Shown: positions 25,434 to 35,536 of the stretch, one piece after another
Numbering within the stretch: position 1 is the first letter of the stretch
Layout of the letters: each line of letters begins with the position of its first letter
Origin: CAVTND01 sp963735955
GTDB lineage: Bacteria; Pseudomonadota; Gammaproteobacteria; Burkholderiales; Burkholderiaceae_F
DNA: 64,000 nt
Reading direction: 5' to 3'
NCBI GenBank assembly: GCA_963735955.1
Contig: CAVTND010000016.1
Span: 248,001 to 312,000 of the forward strand
Notes under the pieces: generated by a model
Seen by the model: only the letters and a program-made list of their open reading frames with translations
Told to the model about the DNA's origin: nothing
Databases searched by the model: none
Position numbers and translations under genes: made by a program

Positions 25434-28047
25434 TCATACGCGCGCATGTGACCGATGGCGTGGCGCCGGTCGGAGTCCATACAGCCAGCCCTTCCGCATC
25501 GCCCATTTCTCGATTTCGACGCCGACAAATACGACGAGTGCGAGCGCAAGTGCAGTGCCCAGTGACCGTGCGTCCAGCGCCTCGGTTCCGAACACGAGCT
25601 GCAAGGCCGGAAGGTAGATCAGTGCCAGGTGCAACGCGACACTGCCCACGACAGCAAGCAGCAGAGGGCGATTGCTGGCGAGTCCGATCGTGGCGATGCT
25701 TTCGGTCTCCGATCGAACCGCGATCACATGCACGAGCTGTGCAAACGTCAGCGTCGTAAAAGTCATCGTCTGGGCATGCGCACCGTTGGCGATGGCCCAG
25801 GCACACGCGAACAGACTCACGGCGCCGATCAGCAGGCCGGCCCAGAGGATGTGTTGCCAGACGCCCTGCGCAAATATTCCTTCCGTGCGCGGGCGTGGCG
25901 GACGGCGCATTACCTTGCGTTCGGCCGGTTCTCCTGCGAGCGCAAGTCCCGGCAAGCCGTCGGTAACGAAATTGACCCAGAGAATCTGGATCGGTGTCAG
26001 CGGCATGGGAAGGCCGAGCAGCGGGGCCAGGAAGATGGTCCAGATCTCCCCCGCATTGCCGGCCATGACGAAGCGCACAAACTTGCGGATGTTGTCGTAG
26101 ATCCGGCGCCCCTCGCGCACGGCGCCCACGATGGTGGCGAAATTGTCGTCAAGCAGCACGAAGTCGGATGCCTCGCGTGCAACATCGGTTCCCGTGAGGC
26201 CCATCGAAACGCCAACATCGGCCTTCTTGAGCGCCGGCGCATCGTTGACGCCATCGCCGGTCATCGCCACGCATTCGCCACGCGCCTGCAGCGCCTCGAC
26301 GATCCGGATCTTCTGTGTCGGGTCAGCGCGGGCGAAGATCCGGACCCGATGGACAAGCTCCCGCAACTCAGCGTCGCTGGTTCGGGCCAGTTCGGCGCCG
26401 GTTACTGCAACTGCGCCATGAGTCACCAGCTCGAGTGATCGGCCGACCGCCAGCGCCGTTGCCGGATGATCGCCCGTGATCATGATCGGCGTGATGCCGG
26501 CTGCCAGGCACTCGCGAACCGAGCTGCGAGCTTCGGTGCGCGCGGCGTCCAACATGCCGACCAGTGCCAGCAGTTCCCAGTCGGAATCGAGCTCGTCGAT
26601 AGCTTCGTGGACGCTCGCGCCGCGCGCTGCCAGTGCGAGCACGCGGAGCCCATCGGCTGCCATCGATTCGGCGCGCGCGTGCCATGCATCTGTTTCAATG
26701 TTGGTGCAACGTCCAAGCACCGACTCCGGCGCACCTTTGATCGTCAGCAGTGCGGCACCATTCGCCGCATGCAGCGTGCTCATCCGCTTGCTTTTCGAGT
26801 CGAACGGCAATTCGGCTATGCGTGGCAACTCGGTCCGCAGCGTATCGACGTCGCATCCTGCAGCGGCCGCAGCTTCGACCAGCGCGACCTCGGTCGGATC
26901 GCCGACCCAGCGGCCGTCAGCGGCGTGCGTGGCGTCGCTGTTCAACGCCAGAACAGTCAATGCGCGTTCGCGAGCCTCGTCGTTCACCGGATCGATCCGC
27001 ACGACGCGCAGACGGTTCTCGGTCAAGGTCCCGGTTTTGTCGCTGCAAATCACGGTCACCGATCCGAGTGACTCGACGCAGGGCAGGCGGCGGACGAGTG
27101 CATTGGACCGGGACATGCGGCGTGCGCCAAAGGCGAGCCCGATCGAAACGACTGCGGGCAGCGCCTCGGGAATCGCGGCGACGGCGAGGCTGACCGCAGT
27201 CAGGAACATCAGCATGACCGGCTCGCCGCGGGCCAGGCCGAACAGAAAGATGATGGTGCAGATCGCCAGTACCGCGAGAGCAAGGCGGCGCCCGAAAGCG
27301 GCAAGTCGGACCTGCAGCGGCGTGCTCTGCTCGCCGGCATCTTCCACCAGGCGCGCGATATTTCCCAGCTCGAGTACGGGTGCCGGTACAGGTCACGACT
27401 CCGGTACCACGGCCGGCCGTCACCATGGTTCCGAGGTATACGAGGTTGCGGCGATCGCCGAGACCGGTTTCGCCCTGCAACAGCACGTTCGCCTGCTTGT
27501 CCGATGGCACGGATTCGCCAGTCAGCGCCGATTCGTCGACCCGCAATGCAATCGCCTCCACCAGGCGGAGGTCCGCGGGTACGCGAGTGCCGGCCTCGAG
27601 CCAAACAAGGTCGCCGGAGACCAGGTGCGCGGCCGGAATTTCATGCCGGTGACCGCCGCGAATCACCTGCGCGCGCGGCGATGACATCGCGCGCAGCGCC
27701 GCCATCGCCCGCTCAGCGCGCCATTCCTGCAAGAATCCCAGCACAGCATTCAGAACGACAATGGCCACAATGGCTGAGGACTCGAGCGCTTCTCCCATCG
27801 CCGCCGAAACACCCGCGGCTACCAGCAGCACGCCGATCATGAAGTCGCTGAACTGGCTCAACAGCATCGTGAACGGCCCGCGCCTCCGCGCGGCGGGCAG
27901 GGCATTCGGCCCGTCGCGATGCAGGCGGGAACGAGCTTCGTGAACATTGAGCCCCTGCAGCGTTGAATGCAGCCGAGCCAGTACATCGGCGACTGACAAC
28001 GCATGCCACGCGACGATTCGATCTGCGACTGGGGAATTCGCGTTCAT
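25434..28047 (-). CDS. P-type (type II) cation-transporting ATPase, frameshifted
   Basis: A cation pump of about 870 residues. N-terminal pieces are the cation-ATPase N domain (VADVLARLHSTLQGLNVHEA), the first membrane pair, and the actuator TGES loop in DESALTGESVPSDKQ. The second part has the M4 motif IPEALPAVVS, the phosphorylation motif CSDKTGTLTENR and the hinge TGDGVNDAPALKKADVGVS, then six C-terminal helices with a PMR1/SERCA-like pattern. The two frames join near 27375 when one base is removed, giving LELGNIARLVEDAGEQ. IPEA-type M4 and the C-terminal cation domain suggest a Ca2+/Mn2+ or related pump. ATG 28047 (MNANSPVADR) is preferred to 28095. Confidence 0.85.
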
Positions 28048-28285
28048 GGTGACCACGCCAGAGTGCGCCGCACAGGCGGCGACCTCGTCTGACACCTTAG
28101 CCCGCCGCGATCAGTACCTGGTTGCGGTGGATCAAGCGTTCAAGCCCGCACGCGTGTGCGCCGGCAAGGGCCGCATGAGCGATCGCTTGATACGGGCCGT
28201 CTTATTGGTGGTGCTTCTTGCGTTCAGCACTGCTGGCGAACGCAACAGGCACTCACGGCTTGATCTTGACTCTCCGTCCCAAGCT

Positions 28286-29152
28286 TCAGATCTGGCCTTC
28301 GAAGGTGTTGCAGGCTGCGATCTGACCGGTCTTCATTCCGGTCATGAACCACTGCTGCCGTTGTTGCGAGCTGCCGTGCGTGAAGCTTTCGGGGACGATC
28401 GTTCCCTGCGTCCGGCGCTGGATCGTGTCGTCGCCAATGGCGGCGGCGGCGCCCATCGCTTCGTCCACGTCGCCGGCTTCGAGCAGCTTGCGGTTGCCCG
28501 CGTGATGTGCCCATACACCGGCCAGGCAATCGGCCTGCAGTTCCAGGCGTACTGACAGTGCGTTGTACTGCGCCGGGCTCAAGCGGCGCCGGTACTCGTC
28601 CATCTTCTGCATGATGCCGAGCTGGTTTTGCACATGGTGTCCGACCTCATGGGCGATCACATAGGCCTGTGCGAAATCGCCCGGAGCGCGAAAGCGGCTC
28701 TGCAGTTCGCGATAGAAGGCAAGGTCGATGTACAGCTGTTGATCGAGCGGACAATAAAACGGCCCCATCGCGGTCTGGCCAGTGCCACATGCGGTACGCG
28801 TGGCGCCATCGAAAATCACCAGACGTGGCTCCGCGTAGTTGCGTCCCATCTGGGAGAACAGTGTGTTCCAGGTCTTTTCGGTGTCAGCCAGGACGACGGC
28901 AACGAAACGCCCGAGTTCGTCCGCTGGAGCCTTGGCTGGTCCCGATGCGGGTGGGGCGGAACTCGGCAAGCTCGTCTGCACCGAATCGACAGTGCTGGCA
29001 ATGCCGAGCAATACGCGTGGATCAATGCCGAAAATCAGGCCGGCAATGACCAGGATCACCATGCCGATCCCACCGCCGAGCAGACCTCGACGCCCTCCGC
29101 CTGCTCCCCGTCGATCCTCTACGTTGTCACTGAGTGGCCCGTCTGTCCGCAT
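28286..29152 (-). CDS. neutral zinc metallopeptidase (YpfJ-like)
   Basis: A 288-residue membrane-anchored protein of the putative neutral zinc metallopeptidase family. One N-terminal transmembrane helix (GIGMVILVIAGLIFGI) follows a Gly/Arg-rich leader with RRGAGGGRRGLLGGG. The catalytic HExxH is in YVIAHEVGHHVQNQLGI. Other family hallmarks are ACGTGQTAMGPFYCPLDQQLY, LELQADCLAGVWAHHA and the tail QRQQWFMTGMKTG. E. coli YpfJ has the same plan and length. Substrates are unknown. It lies in isolation between the P-type ATPase and a small secreted protein. Confidence 0.93.
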   Translation of the reverse strand: MRTDGPLSDNVEDRRGAGGGRRGLLGGGIGMVILVIAGLIFGIDPRVLLGIASTVDSVQTSLPSSAPPASGPAKAPADELGRFVAVVLADTEKTWNTLFSQMGRNYAEPRLVIFDGATRTACGTGQTAMGPFYCPLDQQLYIDLAFYRELQSRFRAPGDFAQAYVIAHEVGHHVQNQLGIMQKMDEYRRRLSPAQYNALSVRLELQADCLAGVWAHHAGNRKLLEAGDVDEAMGAAAAIGDDTIQRRTQGTIVPESFTHGSSQQRQQWFMTGMKTGQIAACNTFEGQI

Positions 29153-29209
29153 GCTGGCCCCGCCCGAAGTTCAAAGAAGCCAGCATAGACTTGACACGCA
29201 GGCTTGCAA

Positions 29210-29647
29210 TCAGCGGCCGTTGCCGTACCCGGCATTGCCGTACGCCACCGAATAGTGTTTGGCGTGTCCCGGCGGCAGCCAGCCTGCACTCTGTGCCGGA
29301 TAGGGTGCGTAGTCGGGAGTTGGGCGCGGCCTGCCGTAGTAACGCGTGTATGGAACAGGACGCGGCACATAGATCACCCTGGGCGCAGGGCGGTAAACCG
29401 GAATCGGAACGAAGGCCGGCGCATAAACGCGGGCCGGTGCGTAGACCGGAACTGGCGCATAGACGGGGACCGGCGCAAACACGGGCGGTGCGTAGACGGG
29501 CGCCACGAAGACCGGTGGTCCGAACATTGGCGCGCCGATCGTGAATCCGAACTGGGGCGTGTTGACGCTGACCGCGACCTGGGCATGGGCCTGCGACAGC
29601 GGAGCCAGGGTGGCCAAGGCAGCGGCAACAATGAAAATTCGTTTCAT
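29210..29647 (-). CDS. secreted Pro/Tyr/Val-rich repeat protein
   Basis: A 145-residue protein with a clean signal peptide (MKRIFIVAAALATLAPLSQA-HA). The mature part contains many short degenerate repeats of the type PVYAP / PVFAP (about residues 45-85), then a Pro/Arg/Tyr stretch (RPAPRVIYVPRPVPYTRYYG) and an H/Y/G-rich end. I recognise the general type, small beta- and gammaproteobacterial periplasmic proteins with PVY/PAY repeats, but no function is known. It starts with an ATG preceded by an AAGGACC-like site. The low-complexity repeats may be intrinsically disordered or bind envelope components. Confidence 0.75.
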   Translation of the reverse strand: MKRIFIVAAALATLAPLSQAHAQVAVSVNTPQFGFTIGAPMFGPPVFVAPVYAPPVFAPVPVYAPVPVYAPARVYAPAFVPIPVYRPAPRVIYVPRPVPYTRYYGRPRPTPDYAPYPAQSAGWLPPGHAKHYSVAYGNAGYGNGR

Positions 29648-29777
29648 GGCGGTCCTTTTCTAGTTGACACCCGCAACGGGTGGCATCAGGACTAACGCCA
29701 GGAGACGCCCGGTCGACGACCAGGACTTGGTTTCAAGGTGTAACCGGGGTTTCTAACCCTGGCTTGCCCCCGCCCGC

Positions 29778-30089
29778 TCAGGTTGGTGGCAGGCGCAGCA
29801 CCCGCGAGGCACCACTACCGCATGGGCGGTCTGTATAGGTGACTCGACCCGACTGGTCGCATCGATAGATGACGAGGCCAAGCGCTTCGCGCGAAGCCGG
29901 TTCGGAGGGTTCCTCGATGCTCAGCGGCAGCCGGATGCCGGGACGCGTCCGTTCCCTCGTATCGAACGTCGGCGGCCGCAGGATGCCGAACAGGAAATAG
30001 ACGAGGCTGATAACCAGGGCGCCCGCGACGAAAACGGCGAGCATGCGAAGCGAGAGGTCGTGGCGAGTATCTGAGCGCGTAATCTGCAT
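29778..30089 (-). CDS. DUF4124-like small membrane protein
   Basis: A 103-residue protein with one transmembrane helix (MLAVFVAGALVISLVYFLFG, about residues 16-35) and a C-terminal motif IYRCDQSGRVTYTDRPCG that matches the DUF4124 pattern (aromatic, Cys, G-x-V-x-[YF]-[ST]-D-x-P-C). DUF4124 proteins are usually periplasmic; here the domain would face the periplasm behind an N-terminal anchor. The start at 30089 is chosen because upstream codons overlap the epimerase gene. The function is unknown. Confidence 0.75.
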   Translation of the reverse strand: MQITRSDTRHDLSLRMLAVFVAGALVISLVYFLFGILRPPTFDTRERTRPGIRLPLSIEEPSEPASREALGLVIYRCDQSGRVTYTDRPCGSGASRVLRLPPT

Positions 30090-30153
30090 GGAAACCTGAA
30101 TCAATGCTGCAGCGCAATTATCGCCGAAACGCGGTTTTCCTGCAGGCCCGCAA

Positions 30154-31170
30154 TCAGGCGACGGCGAGCCCCATTCGATAGGATTTCCAGACCGCCAACA
30201 GGTCGCGCTCGCGCGTGCGCGCGAGCTTGCCGACGCGGCGCTTGTCGCCACTGGGCGGGATACCGGCATCGAGTATGTCGTTCAAGGTCACGGCCATTGG
30301 GCGCGTCCTCAGGCCGCTGGCCTGGGCACGTCCGGTGTCCACCGAATGAAACGCTCGTGTTTGCGGATCATGGGTCGGGATCCAGAGCGGCAACTCAACC
30401 CAGGGCTGAACACCCTCGCGTTCAAGAAAACGTTCGTCGACCCACTCAATCTCGACTTCCTCGCCCGAAATCCAGCGGCAGGTGTCGATCAGTTCGCCGA
30501 ACGTCGCCCCTTCGTTGGGCCCAGTGCCGTTGAATGCGCCGCTGGCCCGCTGTCCGATCAGCTTGAGAATCCAGGCCGCCAAATCGCGCGCGTCAATGAA
30601 CTGGATCGGGGTTTCCGGAGATCCTGGAACCAACACCCGACCGCCGGCGGCGAGGCGCCATGGCCAATACGAAAATCGTCCGGTCGGGTCCTGCGGGCCG
30701 ACGATCAAGCCCGGTCGTACGAGAATGCTGCGGGCCCCGAACGCACGGGCAACCGTGCGTTCGCACTCAGCCTTAAGGGGACCGTAGTTGGCGCTGGTGA
30801 CAGTCTCGCGGTCGACTCTCACCGCCGATGACAGTGGGTCGGACTCACGCACCGGCGGCTGGGCAAATGAGGCGTACGCCGAAACGCTGGAGATGTAGAC
30901 GTAACGCTCACAGCTGTCGAACAGGGCCGCACAACTGGCTTCGACATCCTGCGGTCGATAGCCGCAGGTGTCGATGACGGCATCCCAGCGCCGACCCATC
31001 AGAAGGTGCAGGTCCTCGGTACGGTCGCCGGCGATCCACTTCACGCCGGGCGGCCACCATTGGCGCGACATGCCACGGTTGAACACCGTGACCGCGTGGC
31101 CGCCCTCGAGGGCGTTCGCCAGCAAGGCCTGCCCGAGGAAGACCCCCCCGCCGATGATGAGGATGTTCAT
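30154..31170 (-). CDS. NAD-dependent epimerase/dehydratase (extended SDR)
   Basis: A 338-residue SDR protein starting MNILIIGGGVFLGQALLANA at 31170. The nucleotide loop is GGGVFLG rather than GGTGFLG. Other features are VIDTCGYRPQDV, the catalytic-Ser region YVYISSVSAYA, a YGPLKAECE motif with the YxxxK pair and RPGLIVGPQDPTGRFSYWP. This form resembles CSP41/isoflavone-reductase-like epimerases (NAD-binding) rather than classic GalE. The sugar substrate is unknown. It is divergent from the kinase-like gene at 31.3 kb. Confidence 0.88.
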   Translation of the reverse strand: MNILIIGGGVFLGQALLANALEGGHAVTVFNRGMSRQWWPPGVKWIAGDRTEDLHLLMGRRWDAVIDTCGYRPQDVEASCAALFDSCERYVYISSVSAYASFAQPPVRESDPLSSAVRVDRETVTSANYGPLKAECERTVARAFGARSILVRPGLIVGPQDPTGRFSYWPWRLAAGGRVLVPGSPETPIQFIDARDLAAWILKLIGQRASGAFNGTGPNEGATFGELIDTCRWISGEEVEIEWVDERFLEREGVQPWVELPLWIPTHDPQTRAFHSVDTGRAQASGLRTRPMAVTLNDILDAGIPPSGDKRRVGKLARTRERDLLAVWKSYRMGLAVA

Positions 31171-31323
31171 GCGGCTCGATCTTAGGCCGGGCCCGTGCCG
31201 CCTGCCAACCCGAATGCGAATCGGCCCGCTGCCGCCCGTCGGCGGGCAGCTTCCAGCGCTCGGGCGCCGCTCTGAGGCGAATGGGATAATCCCTACCTTG
31301 CGCGTCCTGCCGAGTCCCTGCCA

Positions 31324-32010
31324 TTGACACTTGATTCCGCGAGGCGGCCGTTCGCCCGCGCCGACTTCGAGCGCGCGCCGCGGTTGCTGTTGCGCGATGG
31401 CCGTTGGGCCAATGCGCGAGTCTGGCGCGCGGAAATTGCCGGCCTGCCCTGGGTTGTCAAGGACTTTGCTCCACGCACCCTCTGGGTCCGCAACACCATC
31501 GGCCGCGTGCTGATCGGGCGCGAACTCAGCGCACTCGCGCGCCTGGCCGGCATCGACGGCGTACCGGCCGACTCGTTCCGGATCGACGCGCATTCGATGG
31601 CCGCGCGCTACATCGAGGGACAGACGCTGGGCAAGATCCCGGCGGCAGATCAGACCCCGGGATTCTTCGAAGCGTTCGAGCGGCTGATGATGAGCGTGCA
31701 CGCCCGCGGAATTGTGCATCTCGACGTGCGCGGCTCGGGCAACATGCTGATGAGACCCGACGGCATGCCGGCCCTGATCGATTTCCAGGCAGCGCTCAAT
31801 GTCGGCTGGATGCCAGCGTCGTGGCGCCGTTGGTTCGGCGACATCGACCTGGCCGGGGTTTACAAGAAGTGGGCGGTGCGTGACGCCGCATCAATGGGCC
31901 CGCAGCGGCAGGCGGTTCTCGAGCACATGAATCGCTGGCGACGTTGGTGGTTGTTGCGCGGTTATGCTGGCGCCCGCAAGAAGCCAGCCAAAGATGCCGC
32001 GCGTCCCTAG
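31324..32010 (+). CDS. protein kinase-like (RIO/LPS-kinase type) protein
   Basis: A 228-residue protein with a minimal kinase fold. An ATP-site-like lysine occurs in LPWVVKDFAPRT, the catalytic loop is HARGIVHLDVRGSGNMLM and the metal-binding DFG-equivalent is ALIDFQAAL. This loop, HxDxRxxN then DF, is typical of the Kdo/RfaP/RIO-like kinases. The ORF begins at a TTG at 31324; there is no closer ATG that keeps the N-terminal domain. The methyltransferase-like gene begins 8 bp later, so the pair is likely cotranscribed. Substrates may be lipid or sugar components of the envelope; that is inference. Confidence 0.75.
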   Translation: MTLDSARRPFARADFERAPRLLLRDGRWANARVWRAEIAGLPWVVKDFAPRTLWVRNTIGRVLIGRELSALARLAGIDGVPADSFRIDAHSMAARYIEGQTLGKIPAADQTPGFFEAFERLMMSVHARGIVHLDVRGSGNMLMRPDGMPALIDFQAALNVGWMPASWRRWFGDIDLAGVYKKWAVRDAASMGPQRQAVLEHMNRWRRWWLLRGYAGARKKPAKDAARP

Positions 32011-32018
32011 ACCTTAGC

Positions 32019-32585
32019 GTGCTGACCTCGATCCGTTCGTTCTTCAACCATCCCGGTGTCCGGCGCACCTATGTCAGGCTGAGGGTGCCGTTGGCGATTC
32101 TCGCCATCATCGCGTTGATTCCGTTCGTTCAACGCGACTGGCTGCTGGCTGGTTTCGCCGTATCGATGATTGGTGAGTTCATTCAGCTGTGGAGCTTCGC
32201 TTCGCTCGACAAGAACTCCGATCTCGCGATCCGCGGTCCGTATGCAATGGTCCGCAACCCGATGTACCTCGGGCGCTATTTCATCCTGCTCGGCTTCCTG
32301 ATGCTGCTTGGCCAGATCTGGATCCTCGTCGTTTACACAATCGCCTACTGGTTCTACATGGACACTCGCGTCGAGCGGGAGGAGGCCCATCTGGCACCGA
32401 TTTTCGGAGCGCGCTACGACGACTATCGAGCCAAGGTGCGTCGCTTTGTACCGGGCGCGCCACTAAAGGGCCAGCCGGTTGCGTATTGGAACTGGACGCT
32501 CTTCCGCCAGAACAACGCGACCGGCAATCTGTTCGGCACGGTTCTGGTCTGGGCGGGTGTTGCGGCCTGGCTGCTCCTGCGCTGA
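32019..32585 (+). CDS. isoprenylcysteine carboxyl methyltransferase-like (ICMT/PEMT) membrane protein
   Basis: A 188-residue membrane protein with about four to five helices. The SAM-binding signature RGPYAMVRNPMYLGRYFILL and the C-terminal REEAHLAPIFGARYDDYRAKVRRFVP are diagnostic of the ICMT/PEMT family, which methylates phospholipids or lipidic carboxylates. The GTG start at 32019 fits the normal family length. It is tightly linked to the kinase-like gene upstream. The substrate is unknown; together with the kinase, envelope-lipid modification is a reasonable guess. Confidence 0.88.
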   Translation: MLTSIRSFFNHPGVRRTYVRLRVPLAILAIIALIPFVQRDWLLAGFAVSMIGEFIQLWSFASLDKNSDLAIRGPYAMVRNPMYLGRYFILLGFLMLLGQIWILVVYTIAYWFYMDTRVEREEAHLAPIFGARYDDYRAKVRRFVPGAPLKGQPVAYWNWTLFRQNNATGNLFGTVLVWAGVAAWLLLR

Positions 32586-32802
32586 CTCCAGCACACCCCG
32601 TAACCGAGATGGTGTCTTGCCGGCCCGTTGCCGCGTTGGGCTGCAGGCCGGCCGCGACCTCAAATTGCCGTCCGCTTGCTTCGATATAGGAAAGAATCGG
32701 GCCCTGCTGTAGACGGATGAGCCGGGACGTGGGATGGCATACGTCCGGGTAGCTCGGCAGCATCATCGCTGCAGCACCGCACAGTGCCGCGGATCGACAC
32801 TC

Positions 32803-35514
32803 ATGGGCAAACATTTTCCAGACCTCAAGGCGATTGGCGGGGTGAAGTTCCTGCGCCACTGCGCGGCCGCGTTTGCAGCGCTCGCTCTGGCCGCCTGTGG
32901 CGGTGGCGGGGAAGCCGGCGCGCCTGCACCGGCGGCGGCAACCGCAACGCCTCTGTCGATAACGAGCTTTACACCGACCAGCGGGCCAGTCGGCAGCACG
33001 GTCACAGTTTCGGGTACTGGATTCTCCGGGCTGGCTGGCGCGCGGCTGGACGGTGTCACGGCAACCTATACGGTCGGTTCCGACACGCAGGCCCAGGTAG
33101 TCGTGCCCATCACGGCCGCGAGTGGTCGCATCGAATTCACAGCGGCGGGACAGGTTTCGGTGTCGGCTTCCGACTTCACGGTCACCGGGATACCGGTACT
33201 GAGCTCGGTGACACCGACCACGGTGATGACCGGGGGGAGGCTGACGCTCACCGGAACCTCGCTCGATCTCGTGCGCGATGTTCGACTGAATGGCACCCTG
33301 TTGACGATCGCCACCCGCAGCGCGACATCGATCGCTGCCGATGTGCCGGCTGGCGCAACCAGCGGTGTGTTGACCCTGGTGGATACCAGCGGCGTTGCGC
33401 GTGCACAGTCCCAGCAGATCACCGTCGCGGCATTGATGAGCGTGAGTTCGTTCGCGCCTGCCACGGTACTTACCGGGCAATCGCTGACGATCAACGGAGC
33501 CAACCTCGATCGCGCTGTTTCGGTGCTCTTCGCAGGCGGCGCAACTGCAGTAGTTGCCTCGCGTACGGCTTCCACGCAGATCGTCGTTCAGGTTCCTGAT
33601 ACTGCTGCGACCGGAGTTTTCCGGGTGCGGGGCAATGTCGGCGACGAGGTCGCTGCTGCCGCACCGTTAACGGTCACGCCGGCAATCCGGGTAAATCCGG
33701 CGGCGATTTACCGGGTCGCGTCCGTAGGAGTCGATGTGACCATTACCGGCACGGGACTGACCGAGGTCAGCGGTGTCGAGGTTGGCGGAGTCACAGCGAC
33801 CGTCGTTAGTCGCACCGCCACGCAATTGGTATTCACCGTGCCGGCGGGTGTGGTCTGCGCCGCCATCGTGCTGAATTCGGCCAGCCAACCAGCCGCGGCC
33901 GCCGGCAGTGTCATCGTCGGCAGCGGCTGCGTGGCGACTCTGGCCGGAGTGGAGTTCGCGCAGGTTCTGTCGCAGCCCGCCAATGATGCGCGGCAGCGCA
34001 TTGCACCGGCCAAGGAAACCTGGGCGCGCGTGTTTGTCCTTTCGACGCAGTCTGGCGTGCCAGCGCCCACAGTGCGTGTGACTGGTTTTTCCGGCGCCAC
34101 GGCGCTTGGCACCCTGACCGCCATCGGTCCGGCGACCTTGCCCGTGTCTGCCGGTGCCACGGTGCCTGACACCGTCCGCACCAACGAAACGCAGAGTTTC
34201 AATGTCGAACTGCCGCTGGCCTGGGTGGCGACTGGTCTGTCCTTGCGGGTAGAGGTTGACCCCGAGATGCGCCTCGGACCGCCGAGTGCTCTTGACGTTG
34301 TGCCCATGGTCGGTACCTCGACGCGACTCGAAGTCGTGTTGGTACCTGTGCACTCGGGTACGTTTGTGCCGACCGTGCCAGCGACCGCGGTCGTGATCGA
34401 CGAGATCGTGCGGCGCTTTCCGGTTCCGCGCGCGAACATCGCGGTCTCAGTGCGCGCTCCTCATGTGCTGACCAGCGTGACCGACGGACTCGATACTTCG
34501 ACGGAATGGTCGGACGCACTGTCCGAGTTGAACCAGTTGCGTGCCGCGGAGAATCCGAACAATCCCTACCGCTACTACTTCGGCTTTGTGCGGCGTTCGG
34601 GAGGGAGCATTGCGGGCATTGGTTATCTGCCCGGCCGCGCGGCCCTGGGCTATGACGGCGTGCAATGGGCCCGCACCATGTCGCACGAGCTAGGCCACAA
34701 CCTCACCCGCCCGCATGCGCCCTGCGGCGGTCCAGCGAGTCCGGATCCGAATTATCCCTACACGGGCGGGGCGCTCGGACCCACGCCGCTGGTCGATTCA
34801 ATTCCGGCCGCGCTCGACGTGATTTCTCCCGCGGGTCAGAGCGACATCATGGGGTACTGCAGCGGTGTCTGGTTCTCGGACTACAACTATCGCGAGATGC
34901 AGCGTCACCTCGAGTCGCAGCCGCAGGCGATGGCCGTGGCAACCTCAGCCGGTGCAGTTTCCGACTTGCTCCTCATTTCGGGAACGATCGGCGTCAACGG
35001 TGTGGTGCTGGCACCGGTGCAGGCTCTCCGTGGATTTGCGCGGATAAGCGGCGGCGCCTACATGCTGCGCATACTGACAAGTGCGGGCGAGACGATCGAA
35101 CAGGCGTTCGATGCCGAGTTGGTCGACCACGCCGATCCGCCCGAATCGCACTTCAGCGTGATCATGCGCGACCCTGGGCCCCTGGCGCGATTGCAAGTCC
35201 TGCAGAATGGAATTCCGCTGCCAGCGCGCGGTGCCGGTCTTGCGCGTGCGCAGTCGCTTCAACCCGCTGCACCGCAGTCGGCAATCAATACCCAATGGAG
35301 CGAGAGTGGCGGCGAGCTCGAGTTGAACTGGAACACGGCTGCAGCCTCGTTCGCGACCGTCACGTTCGTCAACGGCGGAGAGCGCACGGTTCTTGTGCTT
35401 AACCGAGGCGGTGGTCAGCTAAAAGTACCGACCGCCGGGCTGCCAGCCGGAGGCGAGTTCGAGTTCAGTTTCAGCGACGGACTGAACGCACGCCTGGTAC
35501 GTGTTGCTCGCTAG
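32803..35514 (+). CDS. TIG-repeat surface lipoprotein with metzincin-type protease motif
   Basis: A 903-residue lipoprotein. The signal ends ALAACGGGG with the lipobox Cys. Four IPT/TIG immunoglobulin-like repeats follow (about residues 45-390), each opening with a pattern like ITSFTPTSGPVGSTVTVSG. A large domain then carries SHELGHNLTRPHAPC, a metzincin zinc site with His628, Glu629, His632 and His638, and a downstream DIMGYCSG that supplies the Met-turn. This arrangement recalls M66-like and reprolysin-type secreted proteases. A beta-rich C-terminal domain completes the protein. ATG 32803 is chosen because it gives the lipoprotein signal. It should sit on the cell surface or in the outer membrane. 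The substrate is unknown. Confidence 0.82.
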   Translation: MGKHFPDLKAIGGVKFLRHCAAAFAALALAACGGGGEAGAPAPAAATATPLSITSFTPTSGPVGSTVTVSGTGFSGLAGARLDGVTATYTVGSDTQAQVVVPITAASGRIEFTAAGQVSVSASDFTVTGIPVLSSVTPTTVMTGGRLTLTGTSLDLVRDVRLNGTLLTIATRSATSIAADVPAGATSGVLTLVDTSGVARAQSQQITVAALMSVSSFAPATVLTGQSLTINGANLDRAVSVLFAGGATAVVASRTASTQIVVQVPDTAATGVFRVRGNVGDEVAAAAPLTVTPAIRVNPAAIYRVASVGVDVTITGTGLTEVSGVEVGGVTATVVSRTATQLVFTVPAGVVCAAIVLNSASQPAAAAGSVIVGSGCVATLAGVEFAQVLSQPANDARQRIAPAKETWARVFVLSTQSGVPAPTVRVTGFSGATALGTLTAIGPATLPVSAGATVPDTVRTNETQSFNVELPLAWVATGLSLRVEVDPEMRLGPPSALDVVPMVGTSTRLEVVLVPVHSGTFVPTVPATAVVIDEIVRRFPVPRANIAVSVRAPHVLTSVTDGLDTSTEWSDALSELNQLRAAENPNNPYRYYFGFVRRSGGSIAGIGYLPGRAALGYDGVQWARTMSHELGHNLTRPHAPCGGPASPDPNYPYTGGALGPTPLVDSIPAALDVISPAGQSDIMGYCSGVWFSDYNYREMQRHLESQPQAMAVATSAGAVSDLLLISGTIGVNGVVLAPVQALRGFARISGGAYMLRILTSAGETIEQAFDAELVDHADPPESHFSVIMRDPGPLARLQVLQNGIPLPARGAGLARAQSLQPAAPQSAINTQWSESGGELELNWNTAAASFATVTFVNGGERTVLVLNRGGGQLKVPTAGLPAGGEFEFSFSDGLNARLVRVAR

Positions 35515-35536
35515 TTGATCGCGCGCCTGCGCGCGT

